Assembly (NCBI GenBank): GCA_008690995.1 | Contig: VRMN01000003.1 | Location: 310,001 to 374,000, forward strand | DNA: 64,000 nucleotides | DNA from: Porphyridium purpureum | Lineage: Eukaryota; Rhodophyta; Bangiophyceae; Porphyridiales; Porphyridiaceae | Direction: 5' to 3' | Shown here: in pieces, positions 29,667-41,288 of the stretch | Layout of the letters: each line of letters begins with the position of its first letter | Numbering within the stretch: position 1 is the stretch's first letter | Translations under genes and position numbers: made by a program | Notes under the pieces: generated by a model | The model's input: the letters and a program-made list of their open reading frames with translations, nothing else | The model's database searches: none | What the model was told of the DNA's origin: nothing

Positions 29667-30374
29667 CGCTGGGTGGCTATCGGCCGTCGCTGCTCTCAAA
29701 AAAAATGTTCGAATAAAGATGGAGTGTCCGTGGCTGGACGGTAAAGAAGGAGCTGGGTCCGTTGCTGGACTATAAAGAAGGAGCTGTGTCCGTTGCTGGA
29801 CATTAAAGAAGGAGCTGTGTCCATGGCTGGACGGTAAAGAAGGAGCCGTGCCCGCAGCAAGACGGTAGAACGAATGATAAAGAACAAAATGAAGTACAGT
29901 CTGTGTACAGTGAAGTACAGTAATACTGTACCTGAGTCCATATTTGGGGGTGTATATACTCTAAATTTCGGCAGTTTGGCAAACGAGAATTGAAGAGGAT
30001 CTTAGGCACTCCCTGATTAGAGAAAACTGCCCCTGTGAAATGCTGGGGATCCGTGGCTAGGGTAATTCCCCGGGGTGACATTGGGCAGAGCCGTAACAGC
30101 GCACCTTTCCTTTAAGGTTAGCGGGGGAGGGGGATGGCAGCCTGTACGGGGTCTTGTCAGTGGGCGTCACTTGTGAGCGGCACCGGCCACCTTATTTTTT
30201 TGGCCCTGTTGCTGGCACTGTACCCTGTCAGCTTACACTGTACTTCGTCCGCTCGATCTCAGCTCATTGTGCTTGAACCTGTTGAGCGGCACGGGAACGG
30301 CTGCTATGCATGCGGCGCGTGGGCTTAGAACACGCTATCGCAATGGTCGCTGTGGATAAGCGGGAAGTGTGGGA
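29667..30374 (+). other. Gypsy 3' non-coding region
   Basis: About 700 bp between pol and the right LTR. It holds a 31-bp minisatellite, a stretch rich in GTACAGT (about 29890-29935), and a purine-rich GCGGGAAGTGTGGGA just before the LTR that could be the polypurine tract. No convincing gene. Confidence 0.6.
29726..29866 (+). repeat. 31-bp minisatellite in the Gypsy 3' region
   Basis: Four full 31-bp units at 29726, 29757, 29788 and 29819, plus a degenerate partial unit. Each follows GTCCGTKGCTGGAC then WAAAGAAGGAGCTG with a few variants. The GTCC...GGAC arms can pair as a short hairpin. Confidence 0.8.
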
Positions 30375-30666
30375 TGTCGCGAGCGACCTGATGCAGGTCT
30401 CAGTACAGCGAGTACGCAGAGGTACAGTCCCTAAGTGTACTGAAAGTACAGCTGTGGGTGTACCGTGTGGTACAGCTGAGTTATGTTGAGGGCCGCGGGA
30501 TTGGGTTATTCCGAGGGCTGAACCCGCCGGGCAAGCCGTTGCGGCGCCGGAAGGCGGGTATAAAACAGAGCGAGCGGCAGCCGAACGAAGAAAAAAGGCT
30601 AGGAAGAAGAGAGGAGGTAGAGGAGGAGAGAAGAAGAAGTAAAGAAAAGAAGCTCCGTTTGTGACA
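30375..30666 (+). repeat. Gypsy right LTR
   Basis: 292 bp; TATA-type box at 30559-30566. Followed by the CATT duplication and then the rest of Copia 1. Confidence 0.92.
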
Positions 30667-33084
30667 CATTGGAAGTCCGTCATTGTTAGACTCAGCGGCG
30701 CGGGGAACAAAGTCGGCATTGTCTTCCAGAGGAGCGTCACCGAAGCTTGGTAATTCTTCTTGGTCTTCCTCCGGTTGCTCAACCGCGTCTTGACCTTCTT
30801 CCACATCTTGAACAACATCTGCTCCAATATCATCTACCAGTTCTCGCTCTGGCATTACATCTTCGAATGCGATGTGTCGTTTTGCCCGGCTGCTACCGAT
30901 TTCAATGCCGCCGTCGGTGATCGCCTTGACTCGTGCCTCCAACCAATTTCTTGCTTTCCCTTCCGCTATGTGCACGAATACCCGATCGCCGACCTGATAG
31001 TTCGTTTTGAATTTTATCGCCTTGGAATGCTTCAATCGTAAAAGTTTCTGCCGCGCGCGTCTCCTTTCATCTGCACGGCGTACTTCTTCGGGTAGGGGTA
31101 TACCTCCAGGTATGTGAGGTGCATATCCCCTGACGAGCTCAAACGAAGATGCAAGGCGTGAACCGCTTTGACAATTGGCTAAATGGCTAGCAATCGTCGC
31201 CTTCTCCACAATCTCATTAAAACCTTCCACTGGTTCGCACAGACGCTCAAAAAACTTGCGGATCTCTCTGTGTTTTCGCTCGGTAATGCCATTCTTCCGG
31301 CTGTGGCGGGATGGAAGCTTAGCTGGCTGAATTCCATGCGTCTCGAGCATTTTTAGCCAGGCTGTGCCTCCCTCAAACTCTCCGTCTGCCATGGCCACCT
31401 GTGGGGCTCCATGGCGGTAAACCCATTGCGTTTCAAAAACTCTTGCAAGCGCCTTTTGCCCACGTTTGCCTCCTGCGCACCCTATCTCTGAGTATCCCGT
31501 GGCTGTGTCGCAAATGTGTAAGAATGGAACCTTGCGCAGGTAAACAATATCGACACCAACGCGCTCATTGAAGTTGAGAAAAATGGGAGTAACCGAGACC
31601 TTGGCTTGATGCGTCGGCAGGGTGGTACGGAAGCACGGACCACACCTTTGCACTATCTTCGAGAGGGCTTCGGCTCCTCGGTCTGCTTCTTCTTGTGAAG
31701 CTTCACCGGCCCGTACCATAAGCATAGCGATCTGATCAGCCGTTGCGTGTGTTCTTGCATGGATTCGGCGACCCTTGTCCACATATTCCTGGATTGACAG
31801 AAAGGATGAAACCGAATTAAAGATACACAATTTGTGCCCCGACTGTAGGCCCTGCGTATGGCATAGAAGATTGCCTTCCTTTGTACGAATCTGGTTTCCG
31901 GGTCCGTCGATAGTGCAGAGATCCAGCACATCAGCACCGAGTAGGATTGGACATGGGCTTTTCCTTACAAGGAAGCTTACCGGATAACCATTCAGCATCA
32001 CATTGAAGCGTCCTACAATGGGTGCGGCTGGTCCAGATATGCCGAAGCGATGCCTATCAGGATCATTCTTCCACTTCGGCTCCAAATTAAAATGACTGCC
32101 CGCTTTTTCTGCCAACCGCTTCAGCTCTGTTTCTCCTCCAATTGACTGAGGGGACCCTGTGTCTTGGATGACCTGAATGGGCATATTCTTGCAAGCAGAG
32201 AGAAGTGATAGCTGTGGGGTAGTAAGCAGGGGGTTGTGAGTAGCAGAGTGGGAGGAAACGAGGGAATAAATGGAAGATGCGTATTTATCCTCTCCCAAAA
32301 ATCCTTCCGATACTCCTGCGCACTCCGTATCGCCTGCCCAATGCCCCTTCTGATTGCAAACCTTGCACTTCGTCTTCCTTTTCATTTCCTTGAGGCGCTC
32401 CTTCTTTCCATCCGTACGGTTTTGGTCCCCAAGAAGGGACCCAACTTGCTTCAATTCACGACCTGCGTGCGCTTGGCCGAAGCCGACTAGGTGGAGACCC
32501 TGCGCTGCATCTTCAACAGTAAGCAATTCACCTGGAGCTTTTCCTTTCAGTGCGTACATGAGCACCTGAGCTTGGGCCGCACCACCAATCTCACTGTTTG
32601 CAATCATGGTATATGCAAGCACTTCTTCAAGTTCCTTTGGCAGCTGTGCCACACCGCCACCAAAGTATTCCGCCATGAACATTGCCTTGCGCGCTTGAAA
32701 TGCTGTGATGAAACCATCTACGCTACCCGTGCGACGGCACCGGAGAAGTTCACCATGCGCGATGAAGCGCTTCTCAGCTTGGCGCTCGACGCTGATGGGG
32801 TCCAAAGTGGAGAGAAGTTTCTCTACTCCATGCATTGTAGCCAACTGCGAGTCGGGAACTGTTTGTGCGATGCTTGCTGCATTGCCCGACAGATTCTGAC
32901 GAAGAAGCAGGGCTCGTACCGTCTTAGGGTATGCCTTCCTGCTGTGCGGCTCGCCTGCTGCGAGGAGAGCGTCTTGAACTGCTTCCCAGTTCACCACGTC
33001 TTTGCGATATCGCGCGTATGATCCAAAACCATTATGCTGCGGAACACCAGATGGGCTGAATGATGCACCCTCTGGGCTCATAAC

Positions 33085-33561
33085 AGTTGAAGCCAGGGGC
33101 CCTGCGCGGGCACCTGTCCGCTGCTGCGAGCGCGGCTTCATTCCTTTTTGATAGAGCAAAATTCGCTCTTCTGGTGTTGAAGGAGGAGTTGACTAGAAGG
33201 TAGCTGAGTCCTAATTCCGGCTTCACGGGGACAGATTTCTGAAAACAACTCTCATATATCTTTAAAGCTCCTTACTTCTTAAAATGTCTAGGCTATCTCC
33301 GAAAACTACTCGAAAGACTCGCGCTTTTATACCCGCCGCTGCTCAGCTTGTGTCCGCTCCAGCGATGCTCCGATTCTGCGGCGCTATTCCGCGAAGTCGC
33401 GCTGCCCGTTACAGTGTGCTGGCCAGGTGTTCCCAAAAGGCCGTCAATACCACAGGCCCGTTACGAGTGCTACTCCGGCGCTGGCAAGGGATAATTGAAC
33501 CGGTTACAATTCTTGTCGCGACTCCGGCTTGGAACTTGGTGTCGCGGTGACGGTTTCAACT
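33085..33561 (-). repeat. Copia 1 LTR distal from NOX B
   Basis: 477 bp; the 5' LTR of the minus-strand element. Followed by the GTCCT duplication (33562-33566) and the distal half of the type 1 promoter. Confidence 0.9.
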
Positions 33562-33566
33562 GTCCT

Positions 33567-33967
33567 GACTCTCGCGTGTTGTCGCGACGAGCTGCCGCAG
33601 CCGCGTTGCAATGCAAGGGCGCGCTCACCCAATGCGATTTTCCAGAGTTTGTACTGAAACTCCCTTGAAAAATGAGGTCAACGTATTCCGGCCATTACAG
33701 AACACGCCGTCAAAAACACACACACACAAAAAAAACGCTTGATTTGTGCCACCTCAATAAAAATGGCAGCGCGCCAGCATCAGCGGAAAGATTTGGTACA
33801 ATGCGCGGGACAGATGTAGAAATGGTCAAGACTGGACAGGATGCGAATAACTGGCCATCACTTTCGGTGATTCACTGGCGTCAACTTTCAAAAGGTTCAT
33901 GGTGGCAGAAACTCATCGCGTCCGATCAGCTCTGTTCCTTCTTCAGCGTTTGCAGTTTGCCCAGCGA
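33567..33967 (-). promoter_or_regulatory. Distal half of type 1 NOX B upstream region
   Basis: 401 bp matching the distal region upstream of NOX A (from GACTCTCGCG through the CA/A-rich run), now separated from NOX B by the retrotransposons. No gene seen. Confidence 0.6.
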
Positions 33968-34192
33968 CTAGACCATGCGCTTGCGCTCGCCCACCGTGAG
34001 GCCCGTTCCCAGCGCCGTGCGCAGGTCGTCCTCCGAGAAGGCTAGCGCAACACGCTCGTGGACGTTCTGCTCAGTGAAGCGCGGCGCGATCTCTCCCAGA
34101 CCCTCCAGTCCCATTTCTTCTGCAATGACGTCCAACCGGCCACCTTTGCAGGTCCCGATGCCGCTACCTTCGCTTGCGGAAACGCTCGTCAT
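33968..34192 (-). CDS. Small SAM-domain protein, array copy 2
   Basis: 74 aa from ATG 34190-34192. Same as copy 1 except the C-terminus reads RMV. Lies beyond Copia 1 and to the left of NOX C, 548 bp of original sequence plus the elements upstream of NOX B. Confidence 0.5.
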   Translation of the reverse strand: MTSVSASEGSGIGTCKGGRLDVIAEEMGLEGLGEIAPRFTEQNVHERVALAFSEDDLRTALGTGLTVGERKRMV

Positions 34193-34808
34193 AGCTCCTG
34201 CACTGTCGTAGAATCTTCCCTTGTCCCTTACCGTTGCAATCGATTCACCTGACCGCAAACGCACGCAAGGCTGCCGACTTTGACGTGAGCTGCTTTATTC
34301 AGGGCACTTGTGCTGGCTTGTTCACGTTCCCGTCTCCGCTGTCGTCATTCTTTCATCAGACCGGAGTCTGCCCCGAAATATGGCAGGCTCGCGCAGTTAT
34401 ACGCCCGCGCTGCGACCCTTCAGCGCGTCAAATTTCTGTGCTCTCGCCAGGTGCAGCTCCATGTTTTTGTGTCCGTTTGTTCACCACTCCGCGGTCAACA
34501 ACGTGCGAACTCACATCATCGAATCACAACTTCGTGCAGCTCGGGAGCCTCCGAGCGCAAGACTCGGGGATGGTTGGTGTACCAGGCGTGTCGGGGTGTA
34601 CGACGCGGAGTCGCTCGTTTGACTTCCGTGACCGTGGCTGCAAGAGGCGAATTTTCACGATGACCAAACTACGGGGTTACCGATCCATTGCTCCGGGGAG
34701 GGGTAGGGAATGGAAAATTGCGCGTCTGCGCAAACCGTGACCCGGTTCGTTCCTCGTTACGGCTACCTTGTCTCATCGCCGGGGCGTCAACGAAGTCACT
34801 GTGCTTGT

Positions 34809-34846
<38 letters not shown>

Positions 34847-37438
34847 CTGGGCCTCTCGAGGTGGCGCGGGGAAGGGAAAAACAGACAGAAAAAACAACAA
34901 AAATTGTGGTATCAATTCTCCGAGCCACCTGTGTGTATCTCGGCGACTCGGCCGTCGCCTGCGCCGGCAAGGTCGGCTGTGAAGAAAGGCCGACAGACTC
35001 TTCCAGGCACTCCTTCACTTTCCGAGTGGACAATTGGGTGGTCGCAAGGAATGACGCTCGTACACTTTGGGTGGCGCTCACCCACCGACTGGTGCAAGAT
35101 GCATCGCTTGCATCAAAAGTAACTGCCGCGACACTCAAAAAGTTGATTCTGAATCCGCGACATGGACGGGCGACGCCGCGCCTCGAAAACGCATCGCTCG
35201 CCCGTGCTTCTGAGGCGCAGCTGCGCCAGATCAGGTTTCTACCCTGTGCAACAGCGAAAGCCGTCGCTGGTGCAGCGTGTGTTTGATTGCGTCGCAGACG
35301 ACAGTGTCGTTGTGTGCAAACACGGCTCAGGGGTCTCGCCGAGCGATGGTCGCAAGTATAAGAATGCGTGAGTGCGTTCTCGAATTGAGTGGCGCTCGCG
35401 GAAGTCCGTTGGCCTCAAGAGCGTCGCGAAAGCACGCAAGGACACAGATGCCAGCGGGAGTTCACAACTGGCGAGTAGAGGAAGTATGGCGCCTGCGGGT
35501 GCCCGGTTTGGATGCCGCTGCGGTCGAGATGCACACAGTGAGGGCCTGGTCAGGCCTCCAGTGGCGAAGGCAGGAAGCGAGCTGGGAGGCGGCTTGTTCG
35601 CCCGCCAGGGCAGCAAAGTGAACGAGTCCGAGTCGTTTGCCCCGGCGATCAACATGTGCGGTTCGTGCCGGCAAGGCCGCTCGCGCGAACGAAGTTCATG
35701 GATACACCGGGCGCACAACCTAGATCATGCGCCGCTCAAATCCGTGCCAGCTTCCACAGCACTGACAAGCGAATCTACTCACCCCGCGGATGGCGCCAAA
35801 GCTGGAGCTCTGGGAGCGCACAAACGCAAGCATCCGGACTGCGCCGATGCGCCTGGTCGTTTCCATGACACGAGCAGCCAGCAGTGACCAGCATCGGGTC
35901 GGAAGGTGCCTTTCCAGGTTTCGTCACAAGCCAACACTGCATGTAGAATGAAGAACTGGCTGAGCGTTCGTTTGACGCGGTGCGCAAAGCAGACCGCTCG
36001 ATGCAGCTGCAACCGAATAGCAGCGCGGTGTGTCTAGACCCGCCCACTTGGTATCCTGCTGTGACTGTGCCGTCGGGCTTCGCACGCGGACCCAATGCCA
36101 ATGCCGCCGGCGGAAACGGCGTCTGTTGTGGCACCGCAGCGCTTCCCTTTCACTTCCGCCGCGTGAGCGCGCTGCCGGGGGTGGGGGTGGAGGTGGGGGC
36201 GGGCGTCATCGCGAAGAAACGCATGCAGGCCGGTGTTGCGCATCGTGGTGTGTGCCTGAGGATGCGACTGTGCGACACGGGGTCCTGCGTGCAACTTCCC
36301 AACCTGAAGTGCCGAGCGTGTTGCCGGTTTCGCGCCAAGCCGGCTGCGGCGCAGCGACAGACGCAGCAGCCGGTGTCCACAGTCCAGCTGCTGGCGCGCC
36401 CGCCGCGCACCCACGCGGAGGATTGCCAGCATCTCATTCGGTTTGTCGTTGGTTAGGACTGCCCTCGTTCTGCGATGCAAAGAGCGCGAGCCACGCATGC
36501 TCCCAAACGCGTCGGCAACCTGAATCGCAAGCACGTGGTGGGATCGTGGATCGTGGATCGTGGGTAGTTGGCCGTGGATCGAGTGCGGAGGATCAACGAG
36601 TTTGGACCTTGGTCTCAAACGCCTCCGCCGGGTATCTACATCAGGCTTGCCGAGAGTTGCTATGGAGTACCAGGAAGATGGCAAGCGAATGCGGGGTATT
36701 GTAGACGGAGCACATTCGTGCTCCAAGCCGCCCTGCTTGTCGCGTATGAAGCTCAATTCTTGTGGGCTCAACTCTGTGTGTGGGTCTGCACCCCCGCGCA
36801 AGAATGGACACCTAGTAGCTGCCCCAGAGAAGACTGGAGACGTGCAGTCGCATGTTTAAGACGCAGGTCTGCAGCGTCACACACAATCACTCGATGGCTT
36901 CGACAGTCGTTCCGCCTGCTTGCGCTTGCGCCGACACAGACGAGACGAAAGGTTTGACCAGACTCTCGATGACGGAGAATGGAACAGATCGGTCAGACGG
37001 CTTCTTCGCCCGCCGCACAAGCGAAATCAGCGAGTCCGCCGCCTTTGTGTCCAAGATGAACATGTGCAGCCGGTGCTGGCAAGGCCGCTCGCAAAGATGC
37101 TGTTGCTTTCTGCTTCTGTAGCGCAATCTAAAGCACGCAACGCTCAGACCCTTGCGCGATCCCCACGGAATGACAGAACAAGTGCTGGAATCGGCAAGGA
37201 GGCCAGATGCTGCTCCGCCGGGCGCACAGTTGCACGCCTATCCGCAATGCGGCTGTGTACACCGTGGCTTCCATCACAAGAGCCATCCATAGTGGTCATC
37301 TTCGGCTACCACAGGGACCTGACAACCTCTCCGGAGCAGGTAGATTGCGTTCCCGAAGAACAGTGTGAGAAAGAAAATAATGATATTCATAAAAGCATAA
37401 ACGACCAGGTCTCGAATCCTGCGCCTGCACTGGATAAC
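34193..37438. repeat. Array unit C spacer
   Basis: 3,246 bp. Long GT microsatellite (34806-34847), G-rich motif (36177-36203), and the two imperfect internal block copies. Its 3' flank next to NOX carries several variants of its own (for example CAGCCGGTGCTGG). No convincing gene. Confidence 0.7.
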
Positions 37439-39898
37439 TTAAAAATTCTCTTTCGCGACAAGGACTCTGCACGTGCACATCTGGACCTGTTTGTCCCGAA
37501 GCATTTGGTTCTTCACCGCGAACAAGTGCTCGGCTGTCACGCGATGCGCAACGCTCTGCAACTCGCGGGCAACTGCCGGTGCGCCGCAGTAGAAGACACC
37601 GACTGTCGACCCGTGGTTCGGGGAGCCTCTGTGTGCGCGCAGGATCGCAGCGCTCATGATTTTGTGCCAGTCAGGACGGCCCGCGATCAGCTCGTGTTGC
37701 GGGCCGCAGCGCGGCCGATCAAAAGGATCCAACTGGGCTAAAGTCTCGGGCGTCTCGCGCGTGGCGTACAACCGCAGCGAAAACGAGCGTGGGAGACTCC
37801 TTGCCGACTCGGCAAGATCCTCGGCCGCCCAGCTCATGCCGGTGTATGTTTTGTTCACCCAAATTCCTTGCAAACTGAAGTCATGGTCGAGTGGATCCAC
37901 CGAAAGTCTGGACCCTTCAATGCTTCGACGCGGACGACTGGCTTCGCCTTCTGGATACCACCCGTCTTCAGCCTCAAAGAGCTCCGGCGGACGCGCTGTC
38001 GCATAGTAGATGAAAAAGATACGAACCGTGTGGACCACTGAGTACACGCCGTAGAACGAAAAGTACAGAACGGCATTCAGCCGTGATGGCGAAATGGCAT
38101 CTGCAATTGAAGCCACAAGCGATGCGACAGTCATGGCCACAATTGCAAGTTCCATGACGAAGATAATCGACACAATGTAGCGCTTACCATACGACGCGCC
38201 GGACAGAATCACCTTGGGAACATAGATAAACAGGACGAGCAAAGTCGCAACAATTTCGATCGCCGCCGACGCAACACCCTTTTCAAAAATCCACACGCAA
38301 ATCACGAGCGTCTCAAGCATGATAGAGATCAGAAATAAACAAATGTTGACCGTCATACTTTCAAGAATACTGGCCGCAAAAGCCACGCGAGCACGAAGTG
38401 TCATGGTCGTGCGCCTTACGCGTTCAAAGCCAAGAATGTCTGTGAAAGCGATGTCGCCATGATCCAACACGAATTGCTCCTCCTCGGTGAGGGGCAGTTC
38501 TGACAATTCGGTAGCGTTCCACGTACTTACTGACTTCGGTGACGACGCTGGGCTTTCCGCATTATGGAACGATTCGTCTCCCATCAAAAGTCGCGTCTCA
38601 TCCACTATGTGATGCCACACAGAAAGCAGCGGCGTTACGCCTATACCGGTTCCAATCACGACAATGTGCTTGTACGCACAGAAGTTTTGAGCAGGCGCAC
38701 CGAAGCCGCCCCGCAAACTTGCCCCGACAATGCCTGCAGTCGATCCACTTTCCGCGTCGGTCGCCGTCGCGCTATTCGCTAGTTCCCACAGTGCTCCTGT
38801 CCAGCGACCGGCCGCCTTGATAAAGAACGTCGCCTCTCCGCGGTCGTTGGGCGCGGATGCTATCGTGAAGGCGTGCCACTCCCACACAGAGATTTCCTTG
38901 ATGCGAATGTCAGCATACTGACCTGCAGAGTACCTCCATCCGGGCACCTGCAGAATCAGCTTCGTCACCCTGTCTTCGCCATCCTCATGCGCGCTGATGT
39001 GGACCACGGTCGCCTCCCGGGCAGCGTGGCGCACGCGCCGCATGATGACGTCAATGATGTACAAGACCAGCGGGCCCGCCAAGAAGTACACCGTGATCGG
39101 GTACCCACGTTGCGTACCGTGAATGATGAGCAGCGGGATGGCAGACACAATCCCAAACACATGCGACAACCAGAAAATGCGAAACCCAATCGTGCTGCGC
39201 CGTACCTTCTCCAGCGTCGTCGCGAAAAACAGCAGAAACACAACGAGGAGTATGATGCCCGTGATGAGCAGCTGCAGCGTCGCAAAGCCGGCACCAAACG
39301 TCCACACGGGGCCTCCGTCGTTGATGACAATCGCTTCCGTGGCATAGTTGACAACTTGCGGGACGGTGTGAATAACACACCCGGCAATGACAATTGTCAG
39401 TGCGATCAAACGATGGTACTTTGGCATCACCTTGTCCACTGGAAACGCATACTGGATCGGCGTGCTCCGCACCCATGTCCAGAACCACTTGCTGCTGGTC
39501 ACAAATAAGACTGCAGCGTTCCACGAGACCAACCGGCCAGCGCCACGTGCAATGGGCAACGTGTACCGCAGAATCTTACTCTCCGTGGTCCAATGAGGTG
39601 CCGTGAATTCCCACACACCCCACGTTGCCATACAGATATCCAACGCAATCAGCAACGCGAGCGTGGCCAAGTTGGCGCCTTGGTTGGAGAAGAACGCCTC
39701 ACTCCTCGTCCAGAACGAAACCACCCTGTGTTCACTGGCCTTGGTCTCCTTTGCCTTGCCCGTCTTCGCCTGTTCGCTGTTTGGTTGATATGCGGCATTT
39801 TCTCGCCCAGCTGTGCGCGCTGGCACCTCGTGTGCCCGTCGTGGAACGTCCCACGGTGCATCCGGAGGTAGTATTTCAGCGTCCGTGGCGGTCGCCAT
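37439..39898 (-). CDS. NADPH oxidase copy C, type 2 promoter
   Basis: 819 aa with all key residues. Type 2 N-terminus (MATATDAEILPPDAPWDVP) and type-2-specific stretches around the linker after GTGIGVTP (ETRLLMGDESFHNAES) and before the last NAD segment (EAEDGWYPEGEASRPRR). Shares the inserted membrane block version IFEKGVASAA with A. An isolated patch (IILLVVF) distinguishes it from E. Confidence 0.85.
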   Translation of the reverse strand: MATATDAEILPPDAPWDVPRRAHEVPARTAGRENAAYQPNSEQAKTGKAKETKASEHRVVSFWTRSEAFFSNQGANLATLALLIALDICMATWGVWEFTAPHWTTESKILRYTLPIARGAGRLVSWNAAVLFVTSSKWFWTWVRSTPIQYAFPVDKVMPKYHRLIALTIVIAGCVIHTVPQVVNYATEAIVINDGGPVWTFGAGFATLQLLITGIILLVVFLLFFATTLEKVRRSTIGFRIFWLSHVFGIVSAIPLLIIHGTQRGYPITVYFLAGPLVLYIIDVIMRRVRHAAREATVVHISAHEDGEDRVTKLILQVPGWRYSAGQYADIRIKEISVWEWHAFTIASAPNDRGEATFFIKAAGRWTGALWELANSATATDAESGSTAGIVGASLRGGFGAPAQNFCAYKHIVVIGTGIGVTPLLSVWHHIVDETRLLMGDESFHNAESPASSPKSVSTWNATELSELPLTEEEQFVLDHGDIAFTDILGFERVRRTTMTLRARVAFAASILESMTVNICLFLISIMLETLVICVWIFEKGVASAAIEIVATLLVLFIYVPKVILSGASYGKRYIVSIIFVMELAIVAMTVASLVASIADAISPSRLNAVLYFSFYGVYSVVHTVRIFFIYYATARPPELFEAEDGWYPEGEASRPRRSIEGSRLSVDPLDHDFSLQGIWVNKTYTGMSWAAEDLAESARSLPRSFSLRLYATRETPETLAQLDPFDRPRCGPQHELIAGRPDWHKIMSAAILRAHRGSPNHGSTVGVFYCGAPAVARELQSVAHRVTAEHLFAVKNQMLRDKQVQMCTCRVLVAKENF

Positions 39899-40411
39899 GA
39901 GTGAACCTGTCCAACGTGCCTATGACTCGTCTCGCTCGGCCACGGAGTCCTTTACCAACGTGCGCGCGTACACTTGCTTTTGTACCCGCCCGTAGCATGT
40001 CCCAAACTGATGGGAGAGTAGCAGCCGCTCCCGCCGAATCTTTACACCGGCGCCTGTCGCAGTGAACAGTTCCGCACCATGTGTTTCGTGGCGCACGCTC
40101 ACCCGATACGCAGGGTGGCTGCGCGACTTCATACTGAATTAAGCTCAAAAATGGCGGTCGCCACGATCCGGAAGTTACTGAACACGCCGTCCCAAAACAG
40201 ACGTCTTGGTTGTTGCCACGTCGACGGCTGAACTCGAACGGCGCGGGGGCGTGGAAGAAGGGCTGGGTGAACCGCGAGGAACCGTTGTAGAAATGGTCGG
40301 ACTGGACACGTCGCGAGCGATTGGCCCGCACTCGGGTGCTTTACTTGCGTCAGCTTTCTTCGCGTCCGATCAGCTCTGTTCCTTCTTCAGCGTTTGCAGT
40401 TTGCCCAGCGA
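39899..40411 (-). promoter_or_regulatory. Type 2 NOX upstream region (copy C)
   Basis: 513 bp. Alignable only in patches (AACACGCCGTC, GTAGAAATGGTC) with the type 1 promoter, although flanks on both sides are nearly identical between types. No gene or Copia insertion. Confidence 0.6.
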
Positions 40412-40636
40412 CTAGACCATGCGCTTGCGCTCGCCCACCGTGAGGCCCGTCCCCAGCGCCGTGCGCAGGTCGTCCACCGAGAAGGCTAGCGCAACACGCT
40501 CGTGGACGTTCTGCTCAGTGAAGCGCGGCGCGATCTCTCCCAGACCCTCCAGTCCCATTTCTTCTGCAATGACGTCCAACCGGCCACCTTTGCAGGTCCC
40601 GATGCCGCTACCTTCGCTTGCGGAAACGCTCGTCAT
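40412..40636 (-). CDS. Small SAM-domain protein, array copy 3
   Basis: 74 aa from ATG 40634-40636. One difference from other copies seen in the core: FSVDDL in place of FSEDDL. Lies 513 bp upstream of NOX C. Confidence 0.5.
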   Translation of the reverse strand: MTSVSASEGSGIGTCKGGRLDVIAEEMGLEGLGEIAPRFTEQNVHERVALAFSVDDLRTALGTGLTVGERKRMV

Positions 40637-41252
40637 AGCTCCTGCACTGTCGTAGAATCTTCCCTTGTCCCTTACCGTTGCAATCGATTCACCTGACCGC
40701 AAACGCACGCAAGGCTGCCGACTTTGACGTGAGCTGCTTTATTCAGGGCACTTGTGCTGGCTTGTTCACGTTCCCGTCTCCGCTGTCGTCATTCTTTCAT
40801 CAGACCGGAGTCTGCCCCGAAATATGGCAGGCTCGCGCAGTTATACGCCCGCGCTGCGACCCTTCAGCGCGTCAAATTTCTGTGCTCTCGCCAGGTGCAG
40901 CTCCATGTTTTTGTGTCCGTTTGTTCACCACTCCGCGGTCAACAACGTGCGAACTCACATCATCGAATCACAACTTCGTGCAGCTCGGGAGCCTCCGAGC
41001 GCAAGACTCGGGGATGGTTGGTGTACCAGGCGTGTCGGGGTGTACGACGCGGAGTCGCTCGTTTGACTTCCGTGACCGTGGCTGCAAGAGGCGAATTTTC
41101 ACGATGACCAAACTACGGGGTTACCGATCCATTGCTCCGGGGAGGGGTAGGGAATGGAAAATTGCGCGTCTGCGCAAACCGTGACCCGGTTCGTTCCTCG
41201 TTACGGCGACCTTGTCTCATCGCCGGGGCGTCAACGAAGTCACTGTGCTTGT

Positions 41253-41288
<36 letters not shown>

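Larger units (their letters stand above)
24441..30666 (+). mobile_element. Ty3/Gypsy chromovirus nested in Copia 1
   Basis: 6,226-bp element on the plus strand, flanked by CATT at 24437-24440 and 30667-30670. 292-bp LTRs (24441-24732 and 30375-30666) begin TGTCGCG, end TGTGACA and read as identical, so it is very young. Gag ends with a CCHC knuckle (CWQCGELGHLKRDC). Pol has protease (LDTGANS), reverse transcriptase (YIDDLTVG), RNase H, integrase with an HHCC finger and DDE motifs (GMDILTIS, SDRGSNF, GRVERFN), and a C-terminal chromodomain (VEAIVEDRA...YKVRWRGM...TWEAEKTL). The RT-RH-INT order and chromodomain place it among chromoviruses. It looks whole. Confidence 0.93.
21834..33561 (-). mobile_element. 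Ty1/Copia LTR retrotransposon 1 (interrupted by a nested Gypsy element)
   Basis: Copia-type element on the minus strand. LTRs of 477 bp at 21834-22310 and 33085-33561 read as identical, so the insertion is young. They end AGTTGAA...TTCAACT (not TG...CA) and are flanked by GTCCT at 21829-21833 and 33562-33566. Without the nested 6,226-bp element and its 4-bp duplication the length is 5,498 bp, exactly that of Copia 2. Right part: gag with a zinc-knuckle-like CKVCNQKGH, protease (QDTGS) and integrase. Left part: reverse transcriptase (KYVDDIFG) and RNase H. The PR-INT-RT-RH order marks Copia. It is interrupted by the nested insertion. Confidence 0.92.
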
